DNA of 64,000 nucleotides from Tigriopus japonicus (taxonomy: Eukaryota > Arthropoda > Copepoda > Harpacticoida > Harpacticidae). The translations under genes and the position numbers were made by a program. Below the pieces are notes generated by a model. The model did no database searches. It was not told where the DNA came from and saw nothing but the letters and a program-made list of their open reading frames with translations. This document shows positions 1-14,530 of this stretch, piece after piece. The stretch covers positions 128,288-192,287 of the forward strand of contig JAAGOF010000288.1 in assembly GCA_010645155.1 (NCBI GenBank). Direction: 5' to 3'. How positions within the stretch are numbered: position 1 is the stretch's first letter; each line of letters begins with the position of its first letter.

Positions 1-1668
1 GAATATTGCCGACTTGCCAAATCAATTAGGGAAGCGATGAATCATACATCCGATCACCTGACAACCCCAATAAAGTGAAATCATCCATCAACAAGCGACA
101 CAAAAACAACTTCAAGCCGTTTCACAATGTAGAAATCATCCTTCAGTTTGGTTAACCTTTAGAAGCGCTTGAAACAGAATGAATCTTCATTAGGATTTCG
201 TTGCCTCCCTTATTACCATGAGACAATCTATGTGTTCCAAAAGATGGAAATGGGGATGTCATGTTTTCACTTGATACGCTCTACATTCAGATCATCATCT
301 TAATCATCATTATCATCACTACCACCACCATCTTGCTCTTTTCTCTCCTTCGCCTTCTTCAACCAAAGGATCCCTACACCAAAAAAATATTCTCATGGGA
401 CCGGGATAATGAAAATCTTAGGACCAAAGGGCTCAGGGTTGCCAGAATGATTTAACTTTAAAAACTCTTGCTCCGCCACCACTCAAATCAAATTTGTTAA
501 TGAAAAGCCTCCAGCTATTCACCGAGTTCAAACTTTGGAAATCGGGAGCTATACAATGAATGAAATGGATTTGGTGTCCCTGGTCCAGATTTGTCCTTGT
601 CCCACCCTTTTTGTTCCTTGCAACGACATGAGAAGTGGAAAAGACTTGGAAAGCCGGTAATGAAAAGAGTAAACCAGGAACGGAATGGGTGATTTGGAAC
701 CCACTGATGTGACCTTCATGAACTCTAATCTGGCTTTTCGGAATCTAGCAAACCTTCCCCCTGGACTTTCTGGCCGTCGTTGTTCCTCCTTCCTTCAAAG
801 CTAAGGTCTTAAGATGGGAACCGGAAGGAAAGCTAGACTTCAAATCCCAATGCTTCCTAACCCTCCGGAACTGAACCCCCTGCACACCCTCCCTTGGTTA
901 GCAATAAGGACCGGTTAATTTTTGACAACATACCCCCCTCCTTCGTCGGATGTGGCCTTTCAAAGCTCTTTCTCAGGCCTTCAACATTAAGGAAGAATAG
1001 GCTGCCTTCAAATCCACACGGACCGACAAGAGTGTGAGAGAGCCAGTATGGTAACGAAGAGCGAGCGAGCCCCTTTTCACCTCGACCACTATAATTTAGC
1101 GTTTTAAACACGGAGGTATTCAAGGCCAGAATGCTGTGGCATCATGCACTCTGACTCTGAGAGTATCATCGTCAATCTTAGCTCTCTTTCGTTGTTCCAT
1201 CGGAGCCTCCCAAGAGGGTCGTTTTCTTTCCTCGTGGTACTCCCAGGATATGAATGCTGATAAAGGCAGAGAGATGATTGATGAATTATAAAATCATGCA
1301 GACTTCTTATGAACATCAGCCAAAGGATTACTCCAGCTTTAATGCCTGGCTAGTGTACAGGATCTACTGTGCGTGGAACACGAACCACCGACGTAGTACA
1401 TACGTCCTTGTCTTTATGCCCGAGCTTGGAATATTCAATGAGGTGGATTGAAATCTCGTCAGCCAACCCTTTCTCTTTTTTTGCATACAATCTTTCTTTG
1501 GGTGAACGTCAATCTCATTGGACTTATAAGGCTCATGATCTGCATTGAAGCATGAGGTCCCATGCCAACTCAAATTGCAAAGTGAACTTCAACTCAAAAC
1601 CATACATTGATTACTTTCTCGACCACAAAGTTAAAGTCCCCTTTTCCCCGTTTCTTGTTCCACTTCAG
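1..1668. other. No supported gene; upstream or intronic DNA of the sushi/FTP receptor
   Basis: I see no exon I can defend here. The receptor's first recognised exon, at 1669, begins two bases into a codon, so an upstream exon must exist, either in this stretch or left of the window. A short plus-strand reading frame at 261-455 has a run of isoleucines and threonines from ATC/ACC repeats and no splice-site context that fits. Confidence 0.5.
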
Positions 1669-4600
1669 GCAAGGATTGTGGCTTCCCTGGACAGCCTCAG
1701 AATGGATCCACCTTGAGTTCCGAGAAGTTCTTTTACCCGGGTGAAGAGGTGACATTCGAATGTGACACGGGTTTCATTCTTTTTGGCAAGAAGCGCCGAA
1801 CTTGCGTCGAGGATGGATCGTGGAGCGACTCTCTACCCGAATGCCGTAAGTGCAACCAATCAATTTTTATCCTTCCCCCTACCACTACGACACACAAAGC
1901 CACTTAAGATATCAAATGTGTATGAGTCTCTCTGAAGGAGTGTGTGAGTGTGGGGGTGCATCAAAGATCCTCTCGCATTCGTTCGATTCTCAAGGAACAG
2001 AAAGAGAGAGAAGAGAAGTGAGTGCAATTCCAAACGGCCTTCATATCACGAACGAACAAGGCACGAAATCGAGTCGCAACCAAAAGCAGGAAAAGGCTTG
2101 AGAGAGAGAGAGTGAAAGGTTGGTGATTATTATAAGAACTCCGCCAGCCCTTTCCAACATGATCATCTTGATGAACACGGACATGAAAAGTTATGCCCTA
2201 ATCTTCTCAAAGAGGGACGTAAAGTAGCCTTTGGATTGCTCCCTTCAAATTCGGATCAAGACCTTGGCTAAAGTCAAGGTGTTCTCGAAGTTGATGTTTG
2301 TGAGCAAATCCCCGATCGAATGGTGGATCCTCGGAGTTTCCTGGTGAAATGAAGAAATTGTCATCTCAGAAGATTTTGCATATTTGCTGAAACTTTCACC
2401 TCCTCGTGCATATTCATGAGTGAAACCCACGCTTTCTGATCAAATCCCAGCCAGATACGCACACTAGTTTGCCGCTCAAGAGGTTTTCAGTCACTGGAAT
2501 CCATCTAACTTTACAAATACAACAACACTCACTTCCCTTCTCATCCTCGCGCTTTTCTCATAAAAACTATGGCTCAATACTGAGAGCTTCCAGAATAGTT
2601 TGCTCCGTATTTGGGACCACAACCCTCTGGAAAGCCAGCCAGCAGCATTAAAATCGTAAAAAACACAACAACGAGATATCCGCCCATATCTGAGATTTGC
2701 ATTTCAAAATTAAAATGCAAATATAGTAGATTCGAATCCCGTCTTTCTCTTTGTTCATCCTGATTCTACTGTAGAAGTGCCTCCTCATTCATCGTTGGTT
2801 TCTCTCGTTAGGGTACAACATGGCCTTGAAGCGAACCACTTCTCAATCGGAGACCTTGTGGAGCTATGATCCAGATTTGGCCGTGGATGGTGACCCTAAC
2901 ACGTGCTCTTTCACACCTCAATCGGAAGTGCAACGTTGGTGGCAGGTAGGTCGTCGGCCTGACTGACTGATTCCAAGGTCTAATGAAAGTTTCAGTTCCT
3001 AAAGTCGTTTGTTCATTCGTCTATTGGAATACAGGTTCACTTGATTGGCACCCCTCATATTGGAGCCGTGGCTGTCACAATTAGTCCTGGGACCTTTCAA
3101 CAATTTACCATATTCGTGGTGGAACTCATGGACGGGAACAAGGCCATGTATAAGCCATGTGCCAAGTTTGAGGGGAAATTCCAGGTAAGAGAGGAAACCC
3201 TTGCTTGCGGCTGTCAAAGTTGAAATTCCGCCAGATGATGCCTTCTTCACATTGAACTTGTTTTGAGAGCTCTTGGGGCTCGACGTGGTTGTTATTCAAA
3301 CGAGGTCATGAACCTAGAAGTTGCTCAACGGAAACATTATTTATTCAAAAAAGTATTTTCGGCTCCAAAACAATTTTCCAAATGCTTCGACCGACCACAA
3401 ATAACCGGGCTTGAGGAAGATGGAAAAACACTTCTGGGTGACCTTCGAGCACCAAATGCAAAGCCTTCATAAAGCCAAAAAATGATTTCCATGATCTGCA
3501 TCAAGGGTAATATTTCGTTCTGATTACAGGACCAAAAAGCGTTGTTCAATTGCAACGACAACGAGGGTCACACTGGACAATTCGTATACATTCGTGACGA
3601 TCGCAAGGACAAGGAATATTTCGGCCTTTGTGAGGTCGAGGTCTTTGAGCACAAAGGTAAAATACGCCAAAGATTTACATTACCAACGCATAACAAAGGG
3701 CTTGAGATTGCTGCGGATGCTGTTTGCATCATTTAATGTAATTTATTAAGTCTGAACAACTTTTAGAGGCATGTCCGTGTAGAATATTTTGCGTACTCTC
3801 AGCACTGCAACGAACTGACTTTCTGGCAAAGTTTCCCCTTTACTGCGCCATTATGATTTATCCAACCCACACATGAGAGATAACAACCCACTTGGTTGGT
3901 TCCTTGCTGGTAATAGCTTAAATATAAGTAAGAACAAGGTCCCACAGGCGCTTGTGAGTGAAGGTAATATGAATGAAGATTTCGTCTCTGACCACTTAAG
4001 CCATTCCGTACCAGACAACGGCAATTGGTATTATTATTATTTTCAAGCAGCCAATCTTTGTACGCAATGAGGGTGAACTCATATTTAGATTTCTTTATGA
4101 TTGAGTTTGAACCTCTGAATAGTTGAAAGTATAATTTGAAAGAGAACCCAGATGTGATTGATATGTTCTACTTTTGTCCTTGGTTATTTTACTTCTCCAC
4201 ATCTTCATATTTTGCTTTTGCTTCTTCTTTAGGAATCCCTCAATGTGGTCAACCTGAGCAACCCATTTATGGGACTGTCAAGCTTCAAGGAGATCAGGCT
4301 CACTACACGTGCATCCCAGGTTACACGATGCGAGGCAATGCATCTAGACAATGTACATGGAAAGGATGGCACGGAAAGGTGCCAGATTGCACAGGTAGAA
4401 AGATCTGCGTTTTTTATTAGTTCAATGTCCTCCTCCTTTCTGCTTCGGGTTAGGGTGATCTGCCGCTCTTTGAGCCGAATGAGCAAAGTTTTATTGCACC
4501 CTAAGGGTGCATAATAAGATTAGAATGGCATTATCGCCACCGAAAGGGAAGACAAATCCCCTTTTCAAATGGTGCCAGACGGCAGGCACCCTTTTAGGGT

Positions 4601-7600
4601 TGATGTTGATGATCATCGTCAACAGGAGCCAGAACACCCCCGAGCGTGAACAACTTTGTTTGGGGATGAGGGAAGGCGGTTTGCTCAAGCGAAAAAATGC
4701 ATTTGCCGGGTTGCATTTCAGCCCCGTTTTGTGCACAACCATTGCTTTCTTAGCATTTTTTTCGAGCTTGTTCAAAAAGTGCATCCACTTCTAGTCAGTG
4801 CACGGCTAAATCTATGATACAGATTGTCCACTTTACGGTTGTGACACTTGGAAAACTTGTTCCACAACGAGGCCGAGGAAAACCTTGGAATGTGGATCAT
4901 ATTACAATCACGGGAAAAAGAAGTTGCAGACCAGCGTGACGGTAGTTGACAAAACAGTGTTCCACACAGTGTGATGTCAAATAGTTTCAAAAGTAGGGCA
5001 CCGATGGATCTTGGGTTGGTCGTCGGTTTTGGCCTTTGTATTCCAACGGAAGCTGTAAATCACCAAACATGATACGGCACATTTAATCCAAAAATATGAA
5101 TTCTAATTTTGCGCTACATTTGATTTCGGCATGCCTCGAAGAATATCCCCTATTTCCACCAAACAGCGGGAACGGCAGCTCGTTTTTTCTTCCTCAAAAA
5201 CTGAATGAATGGGCTTCTTCCGTCTGCTTCTCATGTCCTCTCGATATTTGAGAACTTTTCCCCCTTCCCACTTTTTGTGACGAGATCATCATGCATGGGA
5301 ATCAAATCCAAACTTTACTCTTTCTACCTAATTCCCTCCGAAGAAGACCTCATCCCTAAATTCAGACATCTTTTTAATAAACGATTAATTTGGTTCGAAA
5401 CGGCCACCCTGTGTATTCTATTTGATCGAGTGAAGCGGGAAACTTAAACTACCTGACTGAATAATAAATATCCCCCTATCTCTATTCCATACAAGCTTCA
5501 AGCGAAGAAGGATATACGGTTTTCAGAGGATTCGGTGAAATGTGTGTATGATTGGATTACTCGCCCGGTGCTCTAACTCAAAGGCTCATTCTTGTTCACT
5601 TCCATGGGCACCAAAAGATTTGCAGTCAAAGTGACGGGCTCGAAACATATTGAGGGCTAGTATCTGAAATAGAACCCTAAAAGTACGCATGTACCCAGAT
5701 CAAACCCCCTTTACTCCAAGGGTTTGTCGTAATTCATCGTCGTGACAGCCTAATTGCAAGCATGACAATCATGTGTGAGGGCGCTTTATTGTTCAATAAT
5801 GTATTGGTTCCTTATCAAAATCCTTTTTTAACACCGAACTAGCTTGTAAGTGAGTGAGTGGTTTTACGTTTGCTTGTGCTCTCATTGGTGGAGGAAACGC
5901 GTGAATAAATGTTTGGGTGAGTGATTTCGGGAGAAATGTGCGGTTCTTGAAGTTTTGAGCTTTTTCTCGGATTCCAAAAATAGGGCGAGTGACAGGTTTG
6001 CGATATATTTAGAGCTATATGAATCCTTCATCCTGTTGCAAAGGCAGTTCACCTCAGTGATCATGAAAAGAAACCTGGGATTGTAAGGGAGACACGCTTT
6101 AGGATAGGTGCTCCTTCACTCCTGATTTGACATCTTCAATTGAAGCGGGGACGACGACGAAGTTGAGGAGTCGAGTCGATTTGGCCTTTTTCCTCGGCCA
6201 AGTGGAACCAAAGAGCTTTGACAGATTAATTGGCCTACAAAGATGATGGTGTTTTCCAATTTCTTTCGGAGTGACGAAGTAGGTGCGTGGCTTAAGTTGC
6301 GTGACTTTGCTACATTGGCCTTGTTTATACTTATGAGTGGAATCATTAATTTGGCTCCAATCGGGCCGCCAACGTATTGGGTGTTTTAAGTAGAATGTAT
6401 AGTATCAAGAATAGCTTGGGTGAAGGTTGATTCCAAATCAAAGGTCTATGGAACGAGTCGCACTAACACGTAAGGAATATACAATAGATATATCTTCCCA
6501 TGGCACATAGACAGATGTCACTTAGTTTGCATACAAAAAATAGCCCAGAACAAGATGTTTCTCCGAATGGAACAAGAGAATCCTTTTCAGTCCCCACTTT
6601 TCCCCTTCGGGAAAATATGAAGGGGAAGTCAACCATTTCCCCGCTCCGTCCAGACCATAGATTGTTGTTTGGTCTCGACACAACCCACCATTTGTTAATT
6701 CAAAGGCCAGGTCTGAAAGGAATGTGATTCATAATATGCAGCCAAAAAAACCTTGGTCTAGCCTTTAAGCTTTCACAATAAAGTCAAAATAATGGTCGAT
6801 TGATCTCGTCTCGAAACTGGAAACATTTTACAGACTCTGCCGTTGGATGCTGAGATGTGTTGGTGGCAAAAAGAACCCGACAGACATGCACACTGAAATC
6901 GGTCGGTTGTTCCAACACTGCCACGAAGACTGTTAATGTCAGAGAATGTTGGGCCTACCCAAACAAACGGTCCATTCGATATCGACTTCAGATGTATTTT
7001 ATGAGCGTATACCGTCTTGATATCTCTTGCGAAGGAAAAGGGTCTACAAATTAAGAAAGCATTTCTTTCAAAAAGATGTTTGGCATTTGCTTTTTCAGAA
7101 GTCCAGTGTGACCATCCCGAGTCTACCAAGGATGGTTTCATCGAGGTGTCCAATTTTAAAGGAAGTTACGTCTATGGATCGAGGGCCACCTACCATTGTA
7201 ACCCCGGATTCATATTGTGGGGTAAGTTTATCCGAAGCTCATTTGTCACTCTCTGAAAGGCATGTCATTAAGGTATTAATCTTTTTTAATCCCCACAGGC
7301 AACGCCACACGATTATGCGACGCTCAGGGCCTTTGGACAGGTTCCACGCCCAAATGTCAACCCATTGCTTGTGGCGACCCTGTCACATTTCAACACGTGA
7401 CCGTGGCGCTCATCAACGGATCCACAATTTGGAGAGCGGTGGCTCAGTACGCGTGTATCCACGGATACCGATCCGCAGATGGTATGTTCTACTCTGTTGA
7501 CGTCAGGGCTACAATTTTATGTCTTGCCGATAATCTGATTTTACGGGCTACTCCAAGTTTCAGCTCGGATTGGTAAGGTATAAAGTATTGGTTAGGTCTC

Positions 7601-10600
7601 ATTTGATTCCAGGCTCTAGTTTGAGGCTGTAGACAGGCAAGAGCCAGGGTAAAGGCACTGCAACGCAACTGGGGAATAGCGGGGCGAAAGGTCGTAAAAG
7701 TCATCCAGCGTAAACAAAAAAGACCGCGAAAATTGCCCAAGTGGCAATTTGCCAAGGCCTTCCACTCCAAACTTTGATTGTGTACACAGGCTTATGGGAT
7801 GTTAAGACCTTTATTGCCCTCCTGCAAGATCAGTAAGATAAAATGGACTCATTTGTTTCTGCCGCTGCAATTCTGGTCACCCTAAGTTGAAACAACCAGT
7901 TTTTATATCGGTCGGAAAGATAGCGCTTCTAATCTCAAGAAGGTGTTATGGAATTCAACCCAGCATAGGGGCAGTCAACTGTCAGGGATTTCGTTGGATT
8001 TGAGGGAGGAAGAAGGAGCCAGAGAGAGAGAGGGCATAAGCTAAGATGTTTAATATTAAATTCCAGCAGCCAAAATATGCGGGCTCTTTGCCATCTTGCC
8101 TCGTTCGTCCGCCCACCCTTATTGAGCATTGAACAAGTAGGCCACAAAGGATTGACCGAGTCGGCAAAAATCAAGTGAAGGGAACGGAAATTGGCTTTCT
8201 TCCTCCTTGCTCGTTCCATATGATGTCCTAGTGCGATCGGTCCAGACCCCTATGAGTAGTGCATACAACACCAAAATTGGACTACGTACTGACTCCATTC
8301 AGAATGATGTTGCAAAAATCCAAGCCATCTCTCAAGATAAACTTGGATGGTTTAAATGGGCCTCAATTTTTGTAACATGAAATGGAAAGGATTCGATTAG
8401 GAAATAGCCAGCTTCTATGGCTGGAAAATCTGACAATCTCCTGGCATGTGACAATTCAGAGATAATTCGAATCTAGAGATCCAAGATGGAAACGTCGATG
8501 ATTATGCACATACGAGATGAAGCTTCACTCACACGCAAATCTTGCTCGGTTTCAAAAGGGAAGAAGAACCGTTTGACACTTAGTGGAAAACCAGACAGGA
8601 CCCACATCGTTTCACAAAGCGATTCACGCCTCCATTCTCCATCTTCTTTACTATGGTCAAGTGGTATCGTTATCATAAAATCAGGTTAGGACATCTCTAG
8701 TTTGGAATGCCTTGGAACCAGAAACCTTAATTGTAAACTGCAGTGGTCCTGCCCCTGCCAATGGATATGATCCAATATGATTTCCCCATTGAGCTCGAAA
8801 TCACATTCCTAAGCACATTCACCCCTATCCCCCTATCGTTTCTCTTCTTCTCCTCTTTGTCTTCCTCTTTCTGAGCTTGGTGGTCCACTCGTTTTCCAAT
8901 GGCAATGGCCCCGTGTTGCTCCACATACTAGAATTGGAACACCAATGGAACAATGGTGATGGAGACCGAGATGAAAAGGGTTGGTTGTGAGGGTGGTTCC
9001 TCAGCTGTTTGAGATCTTCACTCAATGCCTTGAACATGAGCCGTTGTCATAAAAGTAAATGACTTCTTCCTAGCAATGTCCTCTGTCTCTGAAAAATCAG
9101 AACCTCGCACAGTCAGATTTTCAATTGTGGTGGCTAGTAAAAACTAATTTCAATCGAACTGATTTTCGAGGGTTGTCAAGAGTGTCAAAACAACTCTCCA
9201 GGTTCTCATTTTACCGCCCTCTTATCTTTATTGCAATGTTTCATGGATGGTTGGCATGCACAATTATGATTTTTGGTCCATAGTTGTTTGTAATCAGAAG
9301 CAAATCGAAGCAAGCGAGCAAGTGGATGGATGGATGGTGGAAATGCTGATGAAGCAAGCGCAACGTCGCTCTCCGTGGCTTCTTACGTTATTCCATGGTT
9401 CGGCCTAAATGTCTCGTTTGGTCTATTGTGTTTGAGTTCTCAGATTCACCAACACGCAATGCTCATTCAAACATTCATAATCTGGCCAATTTCCCACATG
9501 GACTGCTCTCCCCCACCCCTCATACTCTCCCTTATCCCCTCGTTCCTCCTCTTGGCTCGCTTTGATGATGATGTGGTTGTTCCACACGGGACTTACCTGG
9601 CTGAAAACTTTCCTTGGCTGTAATTTGGCATGTAATCATTGTCAAAGATGTATGTAAGTGCGGATTATGATCCTACCATTACTAAGACATACAGGAAGGA
9701 AGGAATGAAGGAATATGAAAGCAATGTCGGAAAGGAAAAGGGAAGGAAGAATGAGGCGATTTCGCCGGATCAATAATATGACGAGCTCCTCTTGTTTTCC
9801 CCCTCACCTTCAAACTGAGCACCAAGTTGAGGTTGCTTCAAAGCAAACCATAAGTTTCCATTTAAAATTTGGCTCTCAAAAAAAGTTGCTCCATACTTCA
9901 AAAAATGTTTTCGCAAAGTTCCATTTCAAAAGTGAGACCAAGAGAAAAAGGGCCAAGAAAAATAGTACGATGAAAAACATGATCCAAGGGACCTTTACCC
10001 TCCAGCCAAACAATGGTGAGCACTCACTACGAACTGAATTCTCTTGTGTGCAGTGCATATCGTCCGTATGTCACGATGGGCTCAGCTATTAAACCATAGC
10101 TGGAAATCTGCTGAAGTGATTATTTCGCCAAAAGTCTCTCCATTTATTTCGGGTAAAACAGTTGTTGGGGACCTCTTGAAAAGAGGACCAGAACATGGCC
10201 CCTTCAGTCATGAATTAGTTTTCAAACCAATCGATCAATTTGATTTCTTGACGCATATTCACGCTCATCAGATTGGGACTCATATTACATCAAAATGACA
10301 CCAAGGCCTATCATCCACAAACACAGAGGTCCCATTGAGCCCTAAAGGCTGCACAGTGTTTGGTCTCAAGTCTCTTTCAGCCTCGAGGAAAACGGACTCG
10401 TTCTTGAGAATTGTCGTGAAATGTGTGTTAAATGGTCCGTTGTCCGTCGTGCTGGTCTTCGAGCATTTCAGAGTAAAAGTGGGCGTATGGCTCGAATTTA
10501 ATCCCTGTTTAAAAAGTCTTCATGAAGTCCATTGTCATTCGACTGTACATAGTACTGGATAGTTGGACTCTCAAATCTAGTCCGGACTATTTTGACGTTG

Positions 10601-13600
10601 AAAATCTTGCAGATTTTCTTTCAATTCATCAGTGTCAACTTCTCAGGTGAAACGACGAAGGTTCTTAATTTCCACCAAGGACAAAGTCAGAATGAGCTTC
10701 GTGGATGGTGTGGCATGAAAATGTTCAAACATGCAACCATTGCACTCGCTTACCTACAGTATAGATCGTAAGCTTTTTGGGCATTTTAGTATCTATTGTT
10801 AAGTAGTATCGTAGTCTCTGAGTTGTTTTTGGGGGACGGAAAAAGGACATTTAGAACAATGTTCGTGTTCCAAGTGCAGATAATCGGGTGCAAAATTGCT
10901 CCCGAAGAACTTTTGCAATGAAATTGTGAGGTGGTCCAACCAGCAAGCCAGCCAAGAAGTTAAACTTTTTGGAACAACACGAGATTTGGTCCTCAAAGAA
11001 ATACTACATTTGTTCATCATCGACCTTGCTACAATCTATGACCCTTTCGTCCCATTGGTTTCAATTTAAAACCTTTTCAAAGCCAAAAGCGAAACCCGAA
11101 GAAAATCTCGCGAAGGCAAACAAGGACGTCGTAGTGAACATGCCTAAGAAAACCCCCATAATCCCATATTTCATACTTGTAGTTTCACTCTTGTTTGCTT
11201 AGAGGACCTTGATTTATCACATGGCACGTCCTCTTTCGTGGAAAAAAAAAGAAATTTCATAGACGATCACAGAAGCTACAATGAAGTCCCCGTGTCAATG
11301 GTTCCTTGCATCTCTAAAAATGAGTTCCTGATCAGACTAACCTAACCTTAAAGGTTATTTTCACAAGGACTAGAGACCACGAAACCTGTGATAAAAGCCA
11401 TCCATTTTGGTCCAACCCAAGACAACTTCCGACTTGGAAAGTAAAATATAAATAAGCCATGAAATAAATCATAGTTGAAGTTTTTCGACTGCAGCCTCGC
11501 CATCGGGAGAATGTCACAGAGTTTGCGAGAGTGTTCACGTACTTGTGTGTGTGAGTGTTGGTGCACTTGCTCCAAGCAAAGGAAATGTTTTGTAGATAAA
11601 AGAGGACATCTATTTCCATACACTACCACTTGGGTTTTGCTAAGCATTCAGAGCGGCTTAAAGATCGGGCCAGATTCGCGTTACCAAACACTTCGAAAAG
11701 AAGCCACTAAAAGCACAGATTGGCAGACTCGCCCAAGTGTTTGAAGAAGGACCAGAATCCTGGTAGGTCCAAAGCAAAGTTGGTTACAATCCCATGCAGC
11801 ATGGAGAGAAAGAAGGACACCAGATTGCCCAGGCAGGAGGATATCTCCTTTCGAGAAATAGTTCCTAGCTAACTGTCGATATTGAGCTATGGGCAACAAT
11901 ATGGATACCAGATGATACAGAGATTGCCACGTCAAAAGGAGGAAAGGCCTTCCTTGGCCCAACACCGACATCATCTATGATTTAGTACAGACTTTGCACC
12001 TACCTAGCAGTGTGACGATACTATTGGGTTCGTTTAATTTATTCCAGGAAACAGCTCCTTACGGACCAGTCATTGCCTACAAAACGGGACATGGACCCCG
12101 GTTCACTTGACTTGTGTCCCAGAAGCGCATCTGGGCGATGGGTTTCATGGAACAAGTGCCGATGGCGGCTTTCTCGTGGGTGGAGGAGCTCGCGCCAACT
12201 ACGGCTCAGGCACAATGATGGTTGTTGCCGTGATTGCAGCCGTGATCACGGGGGTGGCTGTGGCGTTTTTCATTATCTTCGTTCGCAAGTGGTAAGAGAG
12301 CAATTGGATAGAAATGTGTCATTGATAGGTCCAACTAACAGGTTCACCTGTCTTGGACGTTCTGCCGACTCAAAACAGTGTCCTCTAAATTGGCCTTGTA
12401 GGTTGCTCAAATGGTCTGACTCGACATCCAATCACCATCTCTTCATGGGCTCTGGCCCCGGGGGTGGCCTTGGAGGCCCAAATGGTGGTCCTCCATCCGC
12501 ATTGGACGTGTCCTTCAAAGGTGTCGGAGGTTACAGTGCCAGCAACCAATACAGTACCATGCCTATGCTCAAACAAGACAAATTAGATGGGACTAACATC
12601 TACCAAACCACGACCCTCTCGACTTTTGGACGAGGAGGGGGAGGGGGAGGGGGAGGAGTGCAAGCAAGAGGTAAGTTACTCAATGACATTGGAGGTTCGA
12701 TTTCTTTGGAGTCAAAGCGAAAGTCAGATAATTGGTAAGAGGTTTCTTTTAATATAATTTAAAGATGAGCTCAGGGCTGCAGTGACCTTAAATCCAAGTG
12801 TCTTTGCCTTCTCAGAGACTGTTGGAGCGTTGTTGATGGGTGACTGTCTTTTGAATCGACAGACGAGAAATTAATCAGCTGACGACACCTTAGCCTCTTC
12901 GCTGTCGGGATTGATTACCAACACTCTTTGGGAGCCTCAATTTACACAAGTAGACACGGCTTGACGAGCCCCTGGTGAAGCTTGATCAATCTCTTCACGC
13001 TTGGCTAACGGGTCCTCGTTCTGGGGTACATGAGTAAATCGATAGACCCAAAGGCCTTAGCTAGCTGAAAACGTGGGGTCCTTCATCTTCTTTGGAAGAC
13101 AACACTTTGTCTTCGTTTGATAGCTAATTTGCAATGACAGGGCTAAATGCCTCCGAGGATATCTCTTTGTCGCTCACGTGGCACAAAAACCGATAGAGGA
13201 CTGGTAATTTAGAAAAGGACGTCAGTCTGTACTCACTGCCAATATGAACTGTAAATAAACTGCCAAGAAAAACATGCACAACCGACTCGTTTCTTTGGGC
13301 CCAAGATCTGTCATTTTAGAATGCTGTCAGGGGTACCAGCACATTCCACCATCCATGTCCCTGCCTAATTTGATCTCCGCCAGATTGACCTGGTATTTCC
13401 TTGGTATTTCAGGAATTCCCGTACCTGGAGTCACTTTGCCCACGTCAAAAAGCGCAGCGTTGAGCCAACCTGGGTTTCAGAGCGAATTAATGGGTTTGAG
13501 CGGGGAGTCACCCACCCACTCGTCCAACCCACATCATTCACGACGACCCCGTAGACTTAGGCGACTCAGACCCAACTTGACGCATCGAAAGTCATTGCCC

Positions 13601-14530
13601 CAGTCACGATTGGATGGTCTGACCACCGCTACCTCGTTGTCGTCTTCCTCGGCTCCATCGACTCCTGAATCACCTTCCTCCAATCCTTCTCGCCGGGGCT
13701 CGAACCCTGGGTCGGACGAGGAGCGAGAGTCTGAAAAGACCCCCCAGGAGAAGCATCTCTCCAATTGCCATCCGAATGAAGCCACCACTTTCAAATACGC
13801 CGATGCTCGGGACATCGCCAAGGCCACTCTCCGCAAAGGTTGCCTCCAACCTGAGCGTTTGGCCCGAATTCCAAATCCACACGGTGGCCACGACTATGCC
13901 AATGTTCAGCGATCGGCTTTGGCATCGTCAGCCATAGATCCGTTTGCCAACATTCCTTACGCAACACTAAGCCGCAAATCCTCGAATTTTCTTCTCGCTG
14001 GAGGAGTCCAAAATTACAACAGCACCCAAGGCAATAAAAGCAACTCTTCCATTATGAATTACTTCGATCCCCTCAAAGGCGCCATGGTCTCGACGGAAGA
14101 GCATGCTAGTCAATACCCCTACCATTTGGAGGACGGACAAATCATTCTATTGCCGCCGTCGGATTCCATTCCAGACATCCTGCAAACGGCTTCGGCCAAC
14201 AAGGCCGAAAAAGGCCGCCATGCACTTAGTCTCACACGTAGTGGTAACCTGCCCAAAGAGGTCATGGCACTCTATGCCAAAGGGGATCCAGCCAAAACAG
14301 GAAGTGGCGGAAGTGGTGGCCCACCCAAACCGCCTCCAGCCCCCAAGAAAAGTCTAATCGTCAATGAGCTTTCGAACCTGTGGCATCCTACCGAGTCAAG
14401 TGATATGGAGCGATGGAAGACTGGCAATAAAATGAGGTTCTCCTCATCAATGGACGATCCGCTCCCACCTAGTGTTCCTAAAGAGAGTTACATCTCTGCT
14501 GTTAATTCCAATATTGATCAGAATATTTAG
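1669..14530 (+). CDS. Sushi/FTP-lectin single-pass receptor, 3' ten exons (5' partial, furrowed-like)
   Basis: The ten exons are 1669-1845, 2812-2945, 3035-3184, 3530-3656, 4233-4394, 7099-7221, 7299-7481, 12048-12291, 12402-12670 and 13413-14530. All have GT-AG borders and continuous phase, giving 894 residues plus a TAG stop. Domain order is: sushi 1 (exon 1, four Cys and the GSW motif); a discoidin-like fucolectin/tachylectin/pentraxin (FTP) domain over exons 2-4 (LAVDGDPNTCSF, then RWWQV); sushi 2 (exon 5); sushi 3 and 4 (exons 6-8, the last closing with NGTWTPVHLTC). A transmembrane helix (MMVVAVIAAVITGV...) with an RK stop-transfer follows in exon 8. The cytoplasmic tail of about 465 residues has a Gly run, many Ser/Pro, PPKPPPAP (possible SH3 ligand) and YANV/YATL tyrosine sites. 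Sushi proteins of this build act in cell adhesion. Drosophila furrowed is the nearest family I recall, but it also has a C-type lectin domain, not seen here. The 5' end, including any signal peptide, is missing. Confidence 0.85.
4395..7098. other. Receptor intron 5, no further feature
   Basis: This 2.7-kb intron separates the sushi 2 and sushi 3 exons. Overlapping reading frames on both strands near 4490-4990 have no recognisable motif and no splice support. I see no transposon coding remnant. Confidence 0.6.
7482..12047. other. Receptor intron 7, no further feature
   Basis: This 4.6-kb intron interrupts sushi domain 4, after RSADG and before NSSLRTSHC. It holds pyrimidine-rich and GA-rich stretches but no exon, transposase or reverse-transcriptase remnant that I can recognise. 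Confidence 0.6.

Noticed and set aside
261..455. Plus-strand frame with an Ile/Thr-rich hydrophobic run, as a possible signal peptide or membrane exon of the receptor
   Set aside because: The run comes from simple ATC/ACC repeats, and no donor with the needed phase follows.
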